From Epithemia pelagica (lineage: Eukaryota > Bacillariophyta > Bacillariophyceae > Surirellales > Surirellaceae), in NCBI GenBank assembly GCA_946965045.2, contig OX337236.1, positions 682,001 through 746,000 on the forward strand: a DNA stretch of 64,000 nt, read 5' to 3'. Shown one piece after another: positions 22,749 through 33,372 of the stretch; position 1 is the first letter of the stretch, and the number at the start of each line of letters is the position of its first letter. A model generated the notes under the pieces. That model saw only the letters and a program-made list of their open reading frames with translations. It was not told the origin of the DNA and searched no databases. A program made the translations under genes and the position numbers.

Positions 22749-24077
22749 GGCGCAAAATGGTCTTTTTGCAATCACGATTTCCTCTCTTCTTCTTCTTCTT
22801 TGGACGAGGTTGTTGTTGGAACAAGAGATTGTGTTGGTTGATCCAAATTATGAAAAGAAGGATGTAGTTTGTAGTGACTGTTTTGTGTGCCCTTGTTTTC
22901 TTGTGTAGACTTGGTGGTGGTAGTGCTGCTGCTGGTCGTTGAATTTATCAGATTGCTTGCGATGCGAATTCAGAAAGTGTGTTTCAAAATGGCTTTTGAC
23001 AGTCGCAATGTATGTTTCTTCCCCCCTTGTGCGTGGAAAAATGGAACAAAACATGCGTAAAGGAGGCGCCATTTGGGTTTTTTGTATACCAGCCAGCGCC
23101 AAACTGTGGAGCCTCCTCCCTCGTTGTGATCGATCCACAACTTTTGTGTACAAACTACGAACAGTGTAGGGTTCGGAATCGAGAATGTGCGATGATCCAT
23201 GGCTTGTGTGGGGAACGACCGAGAGAGTGAGAGGAGGCGGATTCAGAGAACCAATCACACACACTTCGTGCCGTCGTTTTGTCCAAAGAGTCCAGCGAAT
23301 CAGGATTAGAGGCGCTGCTGCCGATCGTAGAATGTGTCTCTCGCGGGATCACCGGTGGAAAATGTGACGGCGTCTCCCACAAAACGCCCAATCGATTTCT
23401 AAGGTCCCCCCACCAACGGGTTTGAAAGAGCGACCAACGTGAGAGAGAGGTATCGAGTCCCGTTCCGCGGATTCGAAATACTACGTCCATACTATGGAGT
23501 CTATCCCTACAGAATGTTTCGCAATGTATCAACATTACTGTTAGCAGCAACAAGTTCTACTCTCTAACAAAAGTGTGTTCCATCACGGTGTTGTCAACAA
23601 AGAAGAACCTGCAACATTGTTCGGCTACATGCGGAAGAAACCAGCGTGGTCTCTTTTACAATTGGGGGCATTTTCTGGATGCGCAAACTACGAGCCATGC
23701 GTCTCACATCGTTTGCCATCCATAGAGTGTATGCATGTGTGTTGAGAATGAGAAAATTTGGCACAATGACCCAAGATGAATGACCAGAAATGTGCGCTGC
23801 TGGAGCACTCATGTCCACGGCACATCGTTTCGTTTGGACAGTCTCTCCAAACACACACACACACATTCGTTGTATATATACTGTCTGATCCAGCGATCTT
23901 CAAAAGGGCGCCACCGCAGTGGTGGCCGAGAGTGCGTTCGTGCACCCATGAGAATGGCCATCTCACAAACCAACGTTCGGCCCACGTAAGCAAGAACCTC
24001 GTCGGTGACATGTCCATGTCTGCGTCACACACACACAAAAGTGTCTCTTGGGAGAAGAGCATTCTTCTTCCAAATTT
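22749..24077. other. Intergenic, no gene supported
   Basis: About 1.3 kb upstream of the glutaredoxin-DEP-DUF547 gene and downstream of the K+ channel gene. Short frames on both strands lack family resemblance. An (AC) run lies near 23850-23866. Confidence 0.4.
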
Positions 24078-27000
24078 TTACAAATCCACAATGCTGCCGA
24101 CACTGGGCGATTGGTGCAACCCCATTTCCTCCCGGGCCATCATCACGGCAGCCCGTTTCCTCTGTGTGGTCAACGTCAACGTCGTCCTCGTTCGACTCAT
24201 GCTATTGGATTCATCTTCCAAGGGTTCACCGCCACCTCCAACTTGTTCCGTGACATCATTGATTAATCGGGCATCGGTCCGTAACGTCGTCCCACGATTG
24301 GACCGATACATCATATTGACAAAGCGGTATCCGACAATGACGGCATCAAAGTCATAGACCTTGTGGGCATAGACCGTCTTGCCATCGGCATTGGAGGTAC
24401 CATTGAAACTCACCAGTATTTGATCAAAGGCAATGGCCCTGCGAACGCCCTTGACGTTGCACATTTCAAAGGGCCACTGTCCACCACAGGCTTGAATGGT
24501 TTCCCGAATTTCCGGTTTTAAAATGGGCGAATCTTCATCCAAACTGTGCCGGACAATCCATGTATGTTGCATAAAGGGGTGGCTATGCGTTTCTACTTCC
24601 AGCCTCGAAAAGATTCGTTGAGGAACCAAATGTCCAGTAGCATCTTCTTCGTAGGATTGGGGCAAGGTGGGATTTGTGGATGACTGATTGTGGTGGCTGT
24701 GATGATGATGATGACTGTGATGACGATGGTGATGATTTTGTTGACCCGAATGTTCCATGAAATCACCAAACCCAATAATCGAAGTGGATGAGTTCAATGC
24801 CTTGAGTCCAGTTCTGTCTTTTTTGCCCTTTTTCTTTCGTTTCTTTTTACTCGTCTTGTGCGTGTTGTGATTGGATTCCAACACTTGATGGGCATCAATA
24901 CTGGCCACCATATTCACAGTGGCATCCATGATTTGACCCACGGGAACATCGCTGAGACGATTCACCAATTGAAACTCGAGAACCGGACAAGGCATTAATC
25001 CTTCTTCGTCGAGGGTCGTCGTCGAGGATACACCAAAATCACTGACACTGCTGGTACAGTGACGTGCCCCGTTCATGTTGCTACTGCTGCTGTGACGGAA
25101 GCTTCCATGATGGCTTCCATTCCGAAGGTGATGATGGCTTCCATTCCGGAGGTGATGATGATGATGCTTGTGGTGATGAGAATGTCGATCGCGTGGTCCT
25201 TCGTCGGAATCATCCACCAAGACACCGGAACCATAGCGAATGACAATGGGTTCACTAAATTGAACCTGAGCAAAGCTTTGTGCCCGTCCTACCTTGGCAA
25301 AGGTCACGGCCACCATAAAACTGGCAAACAAGACACCCACAAAGGCTTCCAGTGAGACAATAATGGTCAAACCGGTACATTTACGAATATCCGGTTCATT
25401 TGCCGAAATACCCGAATGAATCACACCGTATCCAACCTATCCAACCACAAGAGTCATGAAGCCAACCACAAGTGAGTATGGAATCCATATATTTGGTTGA
25501 TTCTTGTTCCTGTTCCATCCACGTACCGTACTAAAGGTGGTCCAACTCAAGGCAAAGGCATCGGTAAAGTAATCGGTGGTAAAGTCGACACCACCAATGC
25601 ATTTGGGATGTTTGTGGCCAATACTCCAAATGGGTACGGCAAACAAGAGCGTAAGGGCCAAAAACACGACAAAGGCCGACAAAATAACAGCCACCAAGGC
25701 ACTTCGAAAACACCAATGCAAATAATCAATCACCAATTGTTCAAAGCTGAGTGAACAACAGGTCAAGCGCGTTGTGCTGTTGATATCGTCCCATTCCACG
25801 TGCATGCCAAACTTTTGAAACAAGCGAAAATAGGCAAACTGTTCTTGACCACGGCGACATCGGAGCGTGTATTGTTTGGGAGGACGAGAGGAATCCGTGG
25901 CCGCGGTCTCACTCTTGCCACCGCTGCTAACACTTCGGAACCGTGTCATGAGTTCGTCACGATGATGATGAAGATGATGAGAGGATCCAATGCTGCGACG
26001 TGCAACACCTGTCGATGCCATGAGTGCCCCTCGTAAGGAGGGTCCCAAGGCAGGTTGGACCAAGTCCAGTTCTTGTCGATTGTCCACAAGCAAACCATCC
26101 GAGGTTGTCGTTGCTGCCATGGCTTCTTCTGCTTCTTCTTCTTGGAGTGGTCGTTGCTCTGGTACTTGCAATTGTCCGTGTTCAATATCATCTTCGTCGT
26201 CCGAATCCACAAGCATGTGTAGGCTGGAGGAGGGAGTTCGTGGACAGGGCAGATGCAATGCCCTCATCAATCCATGTCGTTGTCGAGTCGCATGTCCCAT
26301 GGCATCCATGGAGGACATGTGACGTTCCAAGACCCGATACCGATGGTGCGACGTTGTGGTTCCCAAACTACTGCCGGTAGCCGTCGTATGATCGCTCAAC
26401 AAGCGATCACGGCTGCTGCTTCCACCACCACCACCACCTTCAACCACATCCAGAACACGAGCCACATAGGACAAGGAGGAAGATATATCGTGGTCCTTGG
26501 CGTCACTGTCTTTTTCTTCATCTTCCGATGGAGCCAACAAATTGACATCTTCCATAAAACTCACAGTTTTGCTAGATTTCAATTCACTCACAACATTCCC
26601 AAGCCGATGATGGTCCATTTTCTGGTTGTTGTTGTCGTCGTCACTGTTGCTGCTGCTACTACTTGAACTGCTACTGCTGCTGCTGCTCTCAATAAAATTG
26701 TGATCCCCTTCTGGGTGGGCGATCGGCAACCGTGCAACGGATTCAATGGAAGCAGGAGGAGTAGTGGTATTCGTATCTTCTTCTTCTTCTTCCCCCAGCT
26801 CCCAAGGAGCCGGATCATCCTTGTAGTTTGTGGTTGTGGTGGTGCCGTCATTGCTGCCTTGCATTGGAATGTCGTCATCCGACGTGGGGGAAGAGTGGTT
26901 CGGTTTTGTGCTTTCGCGGTCGCTCATTATAGTGGGTATTGTGCTGGGTGCGGAAAAGGTCGTGTTGCTGGTGCTGTGGCGGCTCATGATCATGGTGCTG

Positions 27001-27107
27001 TCCTCCGTGTCTTCGGTTACTTGCTCCACCGTTGATCCGGTTTTGGAAGCATGATTCCTTGCTGCAACTGACGACGGTGCGGCCCGCTCTACTTCCTTCT
27101 TTCCCAT
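24078..27107 (-). CDS. Inward-rectifier-type (Kir-like) potassium channel
   Basis: Two exons: 27107-25527 (527 codons) and 25436-24078, with a 90-bp intron (donor GTACGT, acceptor ATAG), giving 979 residues. The intron falls inside the selectivity filter: exon 1 ends SWTTFST and exon 2 starts VGYGVIHSG, restoring T-V-G-Y-G. Order: about 390 disordered residues with acidic and poly-Ser runs; a Kir-like slide region (RLFQKFGMHVEWDD); TM1 (ALVAVILSAFVVFLALTLLFA); pore helix and filter; TM2 (LEAFVGVLFASFMVAVTFAKV); then the cytosolic immunoglobulin-like domain (FSEPIVIRYG, CPVLEFQLVNRLSDVPVG, FDQILVSFNGTSNADGKTVYA). Two His-rich insertions interrupt that domain. The ATG at 27107 (MGKKEVERA) is my choice; the open frame continues upstream into a repeat. 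It would carry K+ across the plasma or an internal membrane. Confidence 0.85.
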
Positions 27108-27230
27108 GCTCCCCTTTTGTTGTGTGTCTTTGTCTGCAGCTTGCAAAAGAAAGAGGATGATGTGGACGAGTGACTGTCCATCCGCAGCACCATCGTCCCC
27201 GATCCCTGAACCAATCAAAACACACGGATC

Positions 27231-27721
27231 AGGCCGTTCCTTGATATTCTGCAAAAACAAAAATCGACACATGACATCACCTTTTTGTAGACAATTGCGC
27301 GACACGCCGTCCTTTGGCATTTACAAAACCAAAACCTATAACCGCACTTTTTCCCCCAAGGCCCCCAATAGTCCCCATATTCACTTTCATGATTTGAATA
27401 CTACAATTATCAAAGTAAGACATTAGGAGGACGTTCCGTCTTCCTCTTCATTGAGGTTAGGGGGACCGTTGGAGTCGAACGCGCGCCGTTCAAATCCTAA
27501 ACCGTCATTTTTGTTTCTGTAGGGCCCAATGTACACTAGCAAGAAGAAAGCACTATCCCTAATGTCTGTTCAGCTTTTGCCGGCCTGCAAAAGTTGGACC
27601 CAACTTTTGCAGCCTCAAAAGCTGAAACAGCGTCGAACCCGGATTTGATGCCATATTTCCGGGTTTTTTGTGACGTGTCACCCTCCAACTTTTGTTTTTG
27701 CAGAATATCAAGGAACGGCCT
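27231..27721. repeat. Foldback/MITE-like element with 32-bp inverted repeats
   Basis: A perfect 32-bp inverted repeat occupies 27231-27262 (begins AGGCCGTTCCTTGATATTCT) and 27690-27721. Between the arms is a nested palindrome at 27571-27624: outer arms CAGCTTTTG/CAAAAGCTG and inner arms TGCAAAAGTTGG/CCAACTTTTGCA. No clear target-site duplication and no coding capacity. It sits about 125 bp upstream of the channel start codon, so it may form part of its promoter or leader. It may be a MITE of unknown superfamily. Confidence 0.7.
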
Positions 27722-28297
27722 CAGAGACACAGCAGAGACATCCCATGCAAAAACATGGTACACGTCTCACTACAGTAAATTTAATGTTTGAAAATGTGTA
27801 CACCTCACGATGCCCCTGGTGGAACATTGGGATTTGGGGGAGAACAGAATTCTCACTCAAACAACTCCAAACAAAAAACTCAATCAACGACTAGATATAT
27901 CTACCTGCAGAAAGGTTCGACCACCACCGCAACACGCCGCATGCCCCCTGTTACAATCTTGGAAGCGGAATCTTCACCATTGCTGGAGAATGAACTACAG
28001 GACTGGCTGCGAATTGCATGGCTCTTGGTTCCTGGACGTACTTCAGGGACTAGTCGTGTCTGGAAACACAAAACAAAGGAACCACAACCATCCATTAGAG
28101 AAAACCATGAGAGGGAACCATAGGAGAGACTCGAATCACCCAAAGCCCTCTGTCATTCGATCTATGGTTGGCATGAATCCCAGACTAGCTTCATTGGTAT
28201 CAAACCAAATGGTTTCTCGCCATGTCTTGATAGTACGACAGGTAAACGGCATTTTTATTGGGAATCAATCACGAGCAAACTCTCAAGACACACACAA
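27722..28297. other. Intergenic, no gene supported
   Basis: About 575 bases between the foldback repeat and the Maf fragment. Plus-strand frames here (for example 27810-28301) show no family resemblance. Confidence 0.35.
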
Positions 28298-28862
28298 CTA
28301 GAATAATACACCCAACAAAAAAAAACAAGGAGACACACCTTGGTGTGTATGGGACGAGATCTGAGCAAGGGCTTGGGCCACGGCTCGACTTACAGGATAC
28401 ATGACCTGTACATAGAGAGAAGCAAAACGAGAGAACTACCATGAGAGAGGACACAGAGTAATCGTCGTCGTCGTGGTTGTTTGTTGAGGCGTACCGTAAA
28501 ATAGTGTCCTTGAATGTGTTGCACGAATTGCCCACCCATGCCTTGGATGCCATAACATCCTGCCTTATTCATGGGTTCTCCCGTTGCCACATAGGCTTGG
28601 ATATCCGTCGATTGCAAGGTAGCAAAGGTCACCTCGGTCGTATCCACAAAGGACGACATGAGTTGGACTTGGTGGTGGTGGTGGTTCGTGTCATTGCTTT
28701 GTTGGAGGATAGCATACAGTGCCACGCCCGTGAGCTTAAAATGCGTTCGACCCGACAATCGGGCCAAGGTCTCTTGTGCTTCGGAAACACTTGTGGGTTT
28801 TTCCAAAATGACACCATCCAAATGGGCAATGGTATCACTTCCCAAAATTAGGAGGGGAGTAA
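28298..28862 (-). pseudogene. Maf/HAM1-like nucleotide pyrophosphatase, 5'-truncated
   Basis: Two exons are visible: 28862-28495 and 28405-28298, with an 89-bp intron (donor GTACGC, acceptor TACAG). They encode the last two-thirds of a Maf protein: LLILGSDTIAHLDGVILEKPTS, EAQETLARLSGRTHFKLTGVAL, STDIQAYVATGEPMNKAGCYGIQG, GGQFVQHIQGHYFTVMYPVSRAVAQAL. Maf proteins hydrolyse non-canonical nucleoside triphosphates. The N-terminal SxSPRR segment (about 65 residues) should lie upstream, but I find none before the start of the neighbouring gene at 29037, which runs the opposite way. An acceptor-like CTTAG ends at 28863, so a distant first exon is conceivable, but the crinkler-like gene fills the space. 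I read it as truncated or displaced. Confidence 0.65.
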
Positions 28863-29036
28863 CTAAGTGTTCATACATACAGATTCTTTTTTGTGCGACC
28901 AGATTCTCGCCCCTGCTTGGGGGTACCTCGACCCTCGACACCCATCACTTTGCTGCTTTTGGATTTTTGGAGACCAAAAAGAGAGAGCACATCATGTGCA
29001 ATCAGCTAAAGTATAACGCGCAGAAGAGTTTCCACC

Positions 29037-30647
29037 ATGGCTAGTAGTGTATCATCGAAGAGCGTCGACAGGAAAGGAAAGCACTATGAGTGGAAAAGCT
29101 GCTCGATTGATGTATCGTCTCTTTTTCCGGAGGAAAACTTTCCTCCCGTCGGCACTGTTCTTAACTTGTATGCTGTTCTGAAAGACTTGTCCGCCGAAAA
29201 AGAGTTCTTTTTGTCTCGTCAGCTTTATGTTCGGAATGAAATGGAACAGTTATTTCGAGAGATGCAAATGAGAGAAGCTGCACGGAGCCACATTGTGACT
29301 GGATCGCCCGGTATTGGAAAATCTCTCGTCTTTTTCCTTGTTGCCATCTTTCGAGCAGCAAAAGAGCAGAAGCGAATATTTTACTTTCGCTGTACCGCAA
29401 ACGCGCAAGAAGATGCAAGCTCTTTTTTTCTCGAAAAAGGCACCGAGGAGAACTCGGTCCACGTGCATTTTACTCGAACCATAGAGAAGGTCAACGAGAC
29501 CAATATCTCTCCTCCCGGCCTTTTCAAAAAGGCTTTGTTTGACTTATCACTGGAGGGTCAATCGACCAGGGACTTGGTCATTATGATTGACGGGGTTGAG
29601 CCAAGTTTGTACAATTCATTTGGGCGAATTTTCTCCCTGTGTACATCAGGCGGTGGCATACGCATCACAAGCGAAATGTGGGCGGGAGAAACAAATTTCC
29701 ATGCTGATTACGATCCTACCCCTTCGGTAACCAATATTGTCATGGGCGCGTGGAGCTTTAACGATCTGAAAATGGCTGTCAAGCGTTGTCGAGATGATGC
29801 GGGTAGGCCTTTTGACGACGAATTATTTGAAAACATTTATTTCGTGACGGGTGGGCGCATTCGTGACGCTATGATCATGTACAACTCAAAGCAAGTGATG
29901 ACGGAATATGCGAATCGAATCGTCCAAAGAGTATCAAAAGGTGTCGCAAAATTGGCTTTGATGCGAGTTGACGAGATGTCATCGTCTGAGCACGTGGATG
30001 CATTACGTTCCATCTTCCGCCGCCAAGACCACACCTCGAGGAGAGATTTTGATGCTGTCGATATTCTGGTGGACAGCCATTTTCTGGTGCGAAAATTGCA
30101 TGACAAAGTGGACGGAGATGAGATTTTAAGGTCCTATCATTCTGCTTTGGACCGCGGAATGAGGAGAGCCGCGGGTGACTACTTTGAAGAGTTACTTCAT
30201 TGGTGTATGTGCCGGCCAGGGAAGTTCGACAGCATCTCGGGCTTCCTAAACACTACTGGCTGTGGAACTGTCGAAGAAAGTGTGCGGATGCTGAAAACGA
30301 GTGATTGCTACTGGATTCCTAGTATCCCAAATTTTGTCAACGTGGACTCTGCCATTGTAAGGGATGACGATCGGCTGTTTTGCTTTCAATACGCAATCCA
30401 GCCGACCCATACATACAAAACACTAAGGATTCGACCGAAATTGCTGAACAATTTGTGGACAACGATTTCGGAAACCACAATTATCTTTGTGACACCGGCG
30501 GGTGTGCAATTTACACCCCCTAGCGATGCCGCCACCGAATGCAATGTGAAAGTGATGCACGTCTGCTGTGACAGTCTTCAAGACGTCAACGAAGGCCTTA
30601 CGAAGGTTGTTGCCGAAACAATGGCCGCACCATCAACAATGGAATGA
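29037..30647 (+). CDS. Crinkler (CRN)/RHS-like P-loop NTPase, intact
   Basis: An uninterrupted 536-residue protein. Walker A is TGSPGIGKS at residues 88-96, followed by LVFFLVAIFRAAKEQKRIFYFRC; Walker B is DLVIMIDGVEPS near 179-190. Then come SVTNIVMGAWSFNDLKMAVKRC and FENIYFVTGGRIRDAMIMYNS, the W-x-x-x-(D/E)-L and GG-R blocks seen in retrotransposon-hot-spot (RHS)/crinkler ATPase modules. There is no signal peptide. In oomycetes such modules occur in secreted effectors; in diatoms they occur as large families of unknown role. The gene has no intron and lies tight against a truncated Maf gene on the other strand, as expected for a mobile or recently placed gene. A decayed relative lies at 35373-37395. 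Confidence 0.72.
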   Translation: MASSVSSKSVDRKGKHYEWKSCSIDVSSLFPEENFPPVGTVLNLYAVLKDLSAEKEFFLSRQLYVRNEMEQLFREMQMREAARSHIVTGSPGIGKSLVFFLVAIFRAAKEQKRIFYFRCTANAQEDASSFFLEKGTEENSVHVHFTRTIEKVNETNISPPGLFKKALFDLSLEGQSTRDLVIMIDGVEPSLYNSFGRIFSLCTSGGGIRITSEMWAGETNFHADYDPTPSVTNIVMGAWSFNDLKMAVKRCRDDAGRPFDDELFENIYFVTGGRIRDAMIMYNSKQVMTEYANRIVQRVSKGVAKLALMRVDEMSSSEHVDALRSIFRRQDHTSRRDFDAVDILVDSHFLVRKLHDKVDGDEILRSYHSALDRGMRRAAGDYFEELLHWCMCRPGKFDSISGFLNTTGCGTVEESVRMLKTSDCYWIPSIPNFVNVDSAIVRDDDRLFCFQYAIQPTHTYKTLRIRPKLLNNLWTTISETTIIFVTPAGVQFTPPSDAATECNVKVMHVCCDSLQDVNEGLTKVVAETMAAPSTME

Positions 30648-30825
30648 AGAGAACAGCATTCAGTACGTGTTGCAGAAATGGCAACGGGTAGCTAGTTTAC
30701 TCTTGGTGTAGGTGGTAACACTGACTGTATGTCTGAAAGGACAAGCTCCTCATCTCTCTCTTGGTCATCTTAGTGTCTTCTATGGGATATTGCTATTCTC
30801 TACAATGTAGTCTTCTTGTTGTTCA

Positions 30826-33372
30826 TTATTGTGGTGTGGATTTGGGTTTGACGCCCACCCATCGTTGAATCAAATCGTGTTGGTTGTTAAAGGTGGGACC
30901 TGTATGGCCACCTCGTTGCAAAATTTCCAACGTTTGAATTTCGTACTTGCGCTGCTTCACACCCCCCACGGATACCGGTCTCAAATAGTCCTTGATATGC
31001 GCAGGAATGTGCGGTTCCAAACTCGCCAGGGTATTCTCGGATGGTACCAACTCTTCGGCATCCAACGACGACGACGGTTTCACGGCTCCCAGCAACCCCA
31101 ATTCGTTCTTGGCGTCCGCTGCCGTCGATGAAAAAGATTGGTCCGCATGTTTATCCTCTCGTCGTTGAATCACATGACATACGTACATGGTACCACCCGG
31201 TTGCAAAATCTCCCACGACTGTTTCACAACCCGTTCCGCCGTGGCCGGTGTCAGCGGATTGGCCAAAAAGGTTAAACTAACAATGGGGTAATGCTCCACT
31301 TGGTGTTGCGTCGGCACATTGTTTCGTACATGTTGCGCCGTGGGGAGTTTGGCTTCTTCGTCTCGATCCTTGAGGGATGCTGGAGAAACCGGAGACGGGC
31401 TCAGCGGCCCACGTCGTTTGGCATGGGTCAAGCCTGTCCGAAAGTTGGTAAAGGAAAACTTGGAATCCTTTTCATCTCCCGTTTGGGGTGTCAATGGAGT
31501 CGGCGATAGGGGAGTGTAGTAACTTTTTCGCTTGGTGGCAAGCGGGGAAGAAGTGGGCATGGAGCGAGGACTCGACAAGACATTACTCTCGACACTGGTA
31601 TTCACATCCACATGGGCTGGTGGTGGTGGTGGTGGTTGTCGTCGTTTGGGACACTGGTTCTCTTTTTGACACAATGATGATACAGTTGGATCCTTCCTGT
31701 CTTTGGTATGGTCCTTCTGCTGATTGGTTTTCTCAGTTTCGTTCACCACCAGTGGAGGTCGTCCAATCCAATTGCAGCCTCCGCGACTGGCCAACCGACG
31801 CAAGGCATCAAATTGTTTGGTCGACTCCTTCACTTGGTCATCAATCGAAAGAGCCGGACTGACAGTGGTTTTCTTTCCGAGTGATGGGCGCGACGGTGAC
31901 TTTTCTCGAATTGGAGACAGTTGACTGAGGTTCTGGAGAGCCGATGGGAAATCCGGCAAGACATCCAAGTCACTTTCGTCCTGCGACAAGAAGGACGCAG
32001 TCGTTGACTGTAGCGAGCCGGGAATCTCCACCGAAGGATCGGAAGCGTGAGTCATGAGCGACGTTGAGACAGCATCTTGTTGTATTTGTTCTGGCTCATT
32101 GCTTTCTTCCAGTTTCAGCGCTGGAGACTGAAGAACCACATCGTCTTTCTCCCGTCCCTCAGGAAAGGAGGTATGGGATGTCGACAAGGTTTGACTGCAA
32201 TCATCGTCCTGGTCCACTCTAGCACCAAAGTGCCCATGGTATTCCAGTTTACTGTCATCCACTTCGGACAAATTCTTTTGCAAGGTCGGCAGGGCCAAGC
32301 TATCTTCATCCGAGCAATAAGAGGAGGTCTCCTCTTGGCCCTCAGACCGTGTCTCGGACAAATCCAGATTCAAATCCTCCAAAAATAAGCTAGGCAGAGA
32401 GCCCACACCATCCTCCTCATCTTCGACAGGTTGCCCACTACCCACATTGTCAGTTTCCAATACGAGACGAAATTGACTTTCCGAGGGTGCAACCGAAGAG
32501 ACTAGTGTGGATGAATCTTCATCCAACGAGACTTCATGCTGCTGTTCGTCACTATATACTGTGATTTCTTCGTATTCCGAAGCAGGATACGCCGCGGGGG
32601 AAAGGCACGATTCATAGTCAAATTCGACAATATGCTCCGAGCCATGATACAGCTGCTCCTCTCCCTCCTTGTCATCCAGTAGCAACTCCCAGGATCCGGT
32701 CAATCCAATCGACTCTATTCGTGTGTGGCCTCGCGATTCAGTCGTCAACGGACTCAGAGGTCGTTCGGGTGAATCAAAATAGGATATTTCCGGCGACTCA
32801 TCTATATCATTGTCAATCTGTGAAGCTGGATCATCATGTAAACTGGAGGCTATCGCAGGGGGATGCAGAGGTGAGCAGGATGAAGAAACCTGTGAAGACG
32901 CGCATGACGAGGACGCTGTAAACAGTCGCGTGGCTTTTTGTGCGGAAATCAACTGGAAGCTTCCCGGATCTTGTCGCGTCTCGTGGGGAAGCGATCCGGA
33001 AGAAAGTATTCTGGGTTGTTCTGGAGTCACCATGGGCAATCGCAAATCCGGTGAGGCTTCTCCCGAAAGAGACAAGAGAGCTGCATAGGTTTCTTCCGCT
33101 GTACTATTGGTGACGGGTGTATCGTGTCCACACGTGTCTCGTTTGGTACTGATCGAGGATGGATCCGAGTGACGACGCGGATAGAGCCTTCTCATGGTTT
33201 CGGAAGAAGCAGATTGATTGTGAATGGAAAGGTCGCTACTGCAATTGCTACTGCTTCCGGTATGAGTGGTAGGAGTAGTGGTGGTAACACAAGTGGTAGT
33301 TGTTTCATTGCGCGGTCTCTTGGAGGCCGTCCAAACCGGAGGGGAAGATTCCATTGGTGATGATAATGTCAT
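30826..33372 (-). CDS. Disordered protein with C-terminal methyltransferase-like half-domain
   Basis: An 848-residue protein from the ATG at 33372. The first 650 residues or so are low-complexity (Ser, Thr, Pro, acidic), with a Pro run near residue 585. The last 170 hold HYPIVSLTFLANPLTPATAERVVKQSW, EILQPGGTMYVCHV and later LASLEPHIPAHIKDYLRPV. This matches the second half of class I SAM-dependent methyltransferases (strand 4, the L-x-P-G-G turn, and the EPYI-x-EY segment of diatom enzymes). The first half, with the glycine-rich SAM loop, is not present, so catalysis is doubtful. The gene has no intron. Its role is unknown; a binding or scaffolding function is possible. Confidence 0.6.
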   Translation of the reverse strand: MTLSSPMESSPPVWTASKRPRNETTTTCVTTTTPTTHTGSSSNCSSDLSIHNQSASSETMRRLYPRRHSDPSSISTKRDTCGHDTPVTNSTAEETYAALLSLSGEASPDLRLPMVTPEQPRILSSGSLPHETRQDPGSFQLISAQKATRLFTASSSCASSQVSSSCSPLHPPAIASSLHDDPASQIDNDIDESPEISYFDSPERPLSPLTTESRGHTRIESIGLTGSWELLLDDKEGEEQLYHGSEHIVEFDYESCLSPAAYPASEYEEITVYSDEQQHEVSLDEDSSTLVSSVAPSESQFRLVLETDNVGSGQPVEDEEDGVGSLPSLFLEDLNLDLSETRSEGQEETSSYCSDEDSLALPTLQKNLSEVDDSKLEYHGHFGARVDQDDDCSQTLSTSHTSFPEGREKDDVVLQSPALKLEESNEPEQIQQDAVSTSLMTHASDPSVEIPGSLQSTTASFLSQDESDLDVLPDFPSALQNLSQLSPIREKSPSRPSLGKKTTVSPALSIDDQVKESTKQFDALRRLASRGGCNWIGRPPLVVNETEKTNQQKDHTKDRKDPTVSSLCQKENQCPKRRQPPPPPPAHVDVNTSVESNVLSSPRSMPTSSPLATKRKSYYTPLSPTPLTPQTGDEKDSKFSFTNFRTGLTHAKRRGPLSPSPVSPASLKDRDEEAKLPTAQHVRNNVPTQHQVEHYPIVSLTFLANPLTPATAERVVKQSWEILQPGGTMYVCHVIQRREDKHADQSFSSTAADAKNELGLLGAVKPSSSLDAEELVPSENTLASLEPHIPAHIKDYLRPVSVGGVKQRKYEIQTLEILQRGGHTGPTFNNQHDLIQRWVGVKPKSTPQ

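Noticed and set aside
27440-27510. tRNA-like text with GTTCAAATCC near 27494
   Set aside because: The T-arm stem does not pair properly and no acceptor or anticodon stem can be drawn; it lies inside the foldback repeat.
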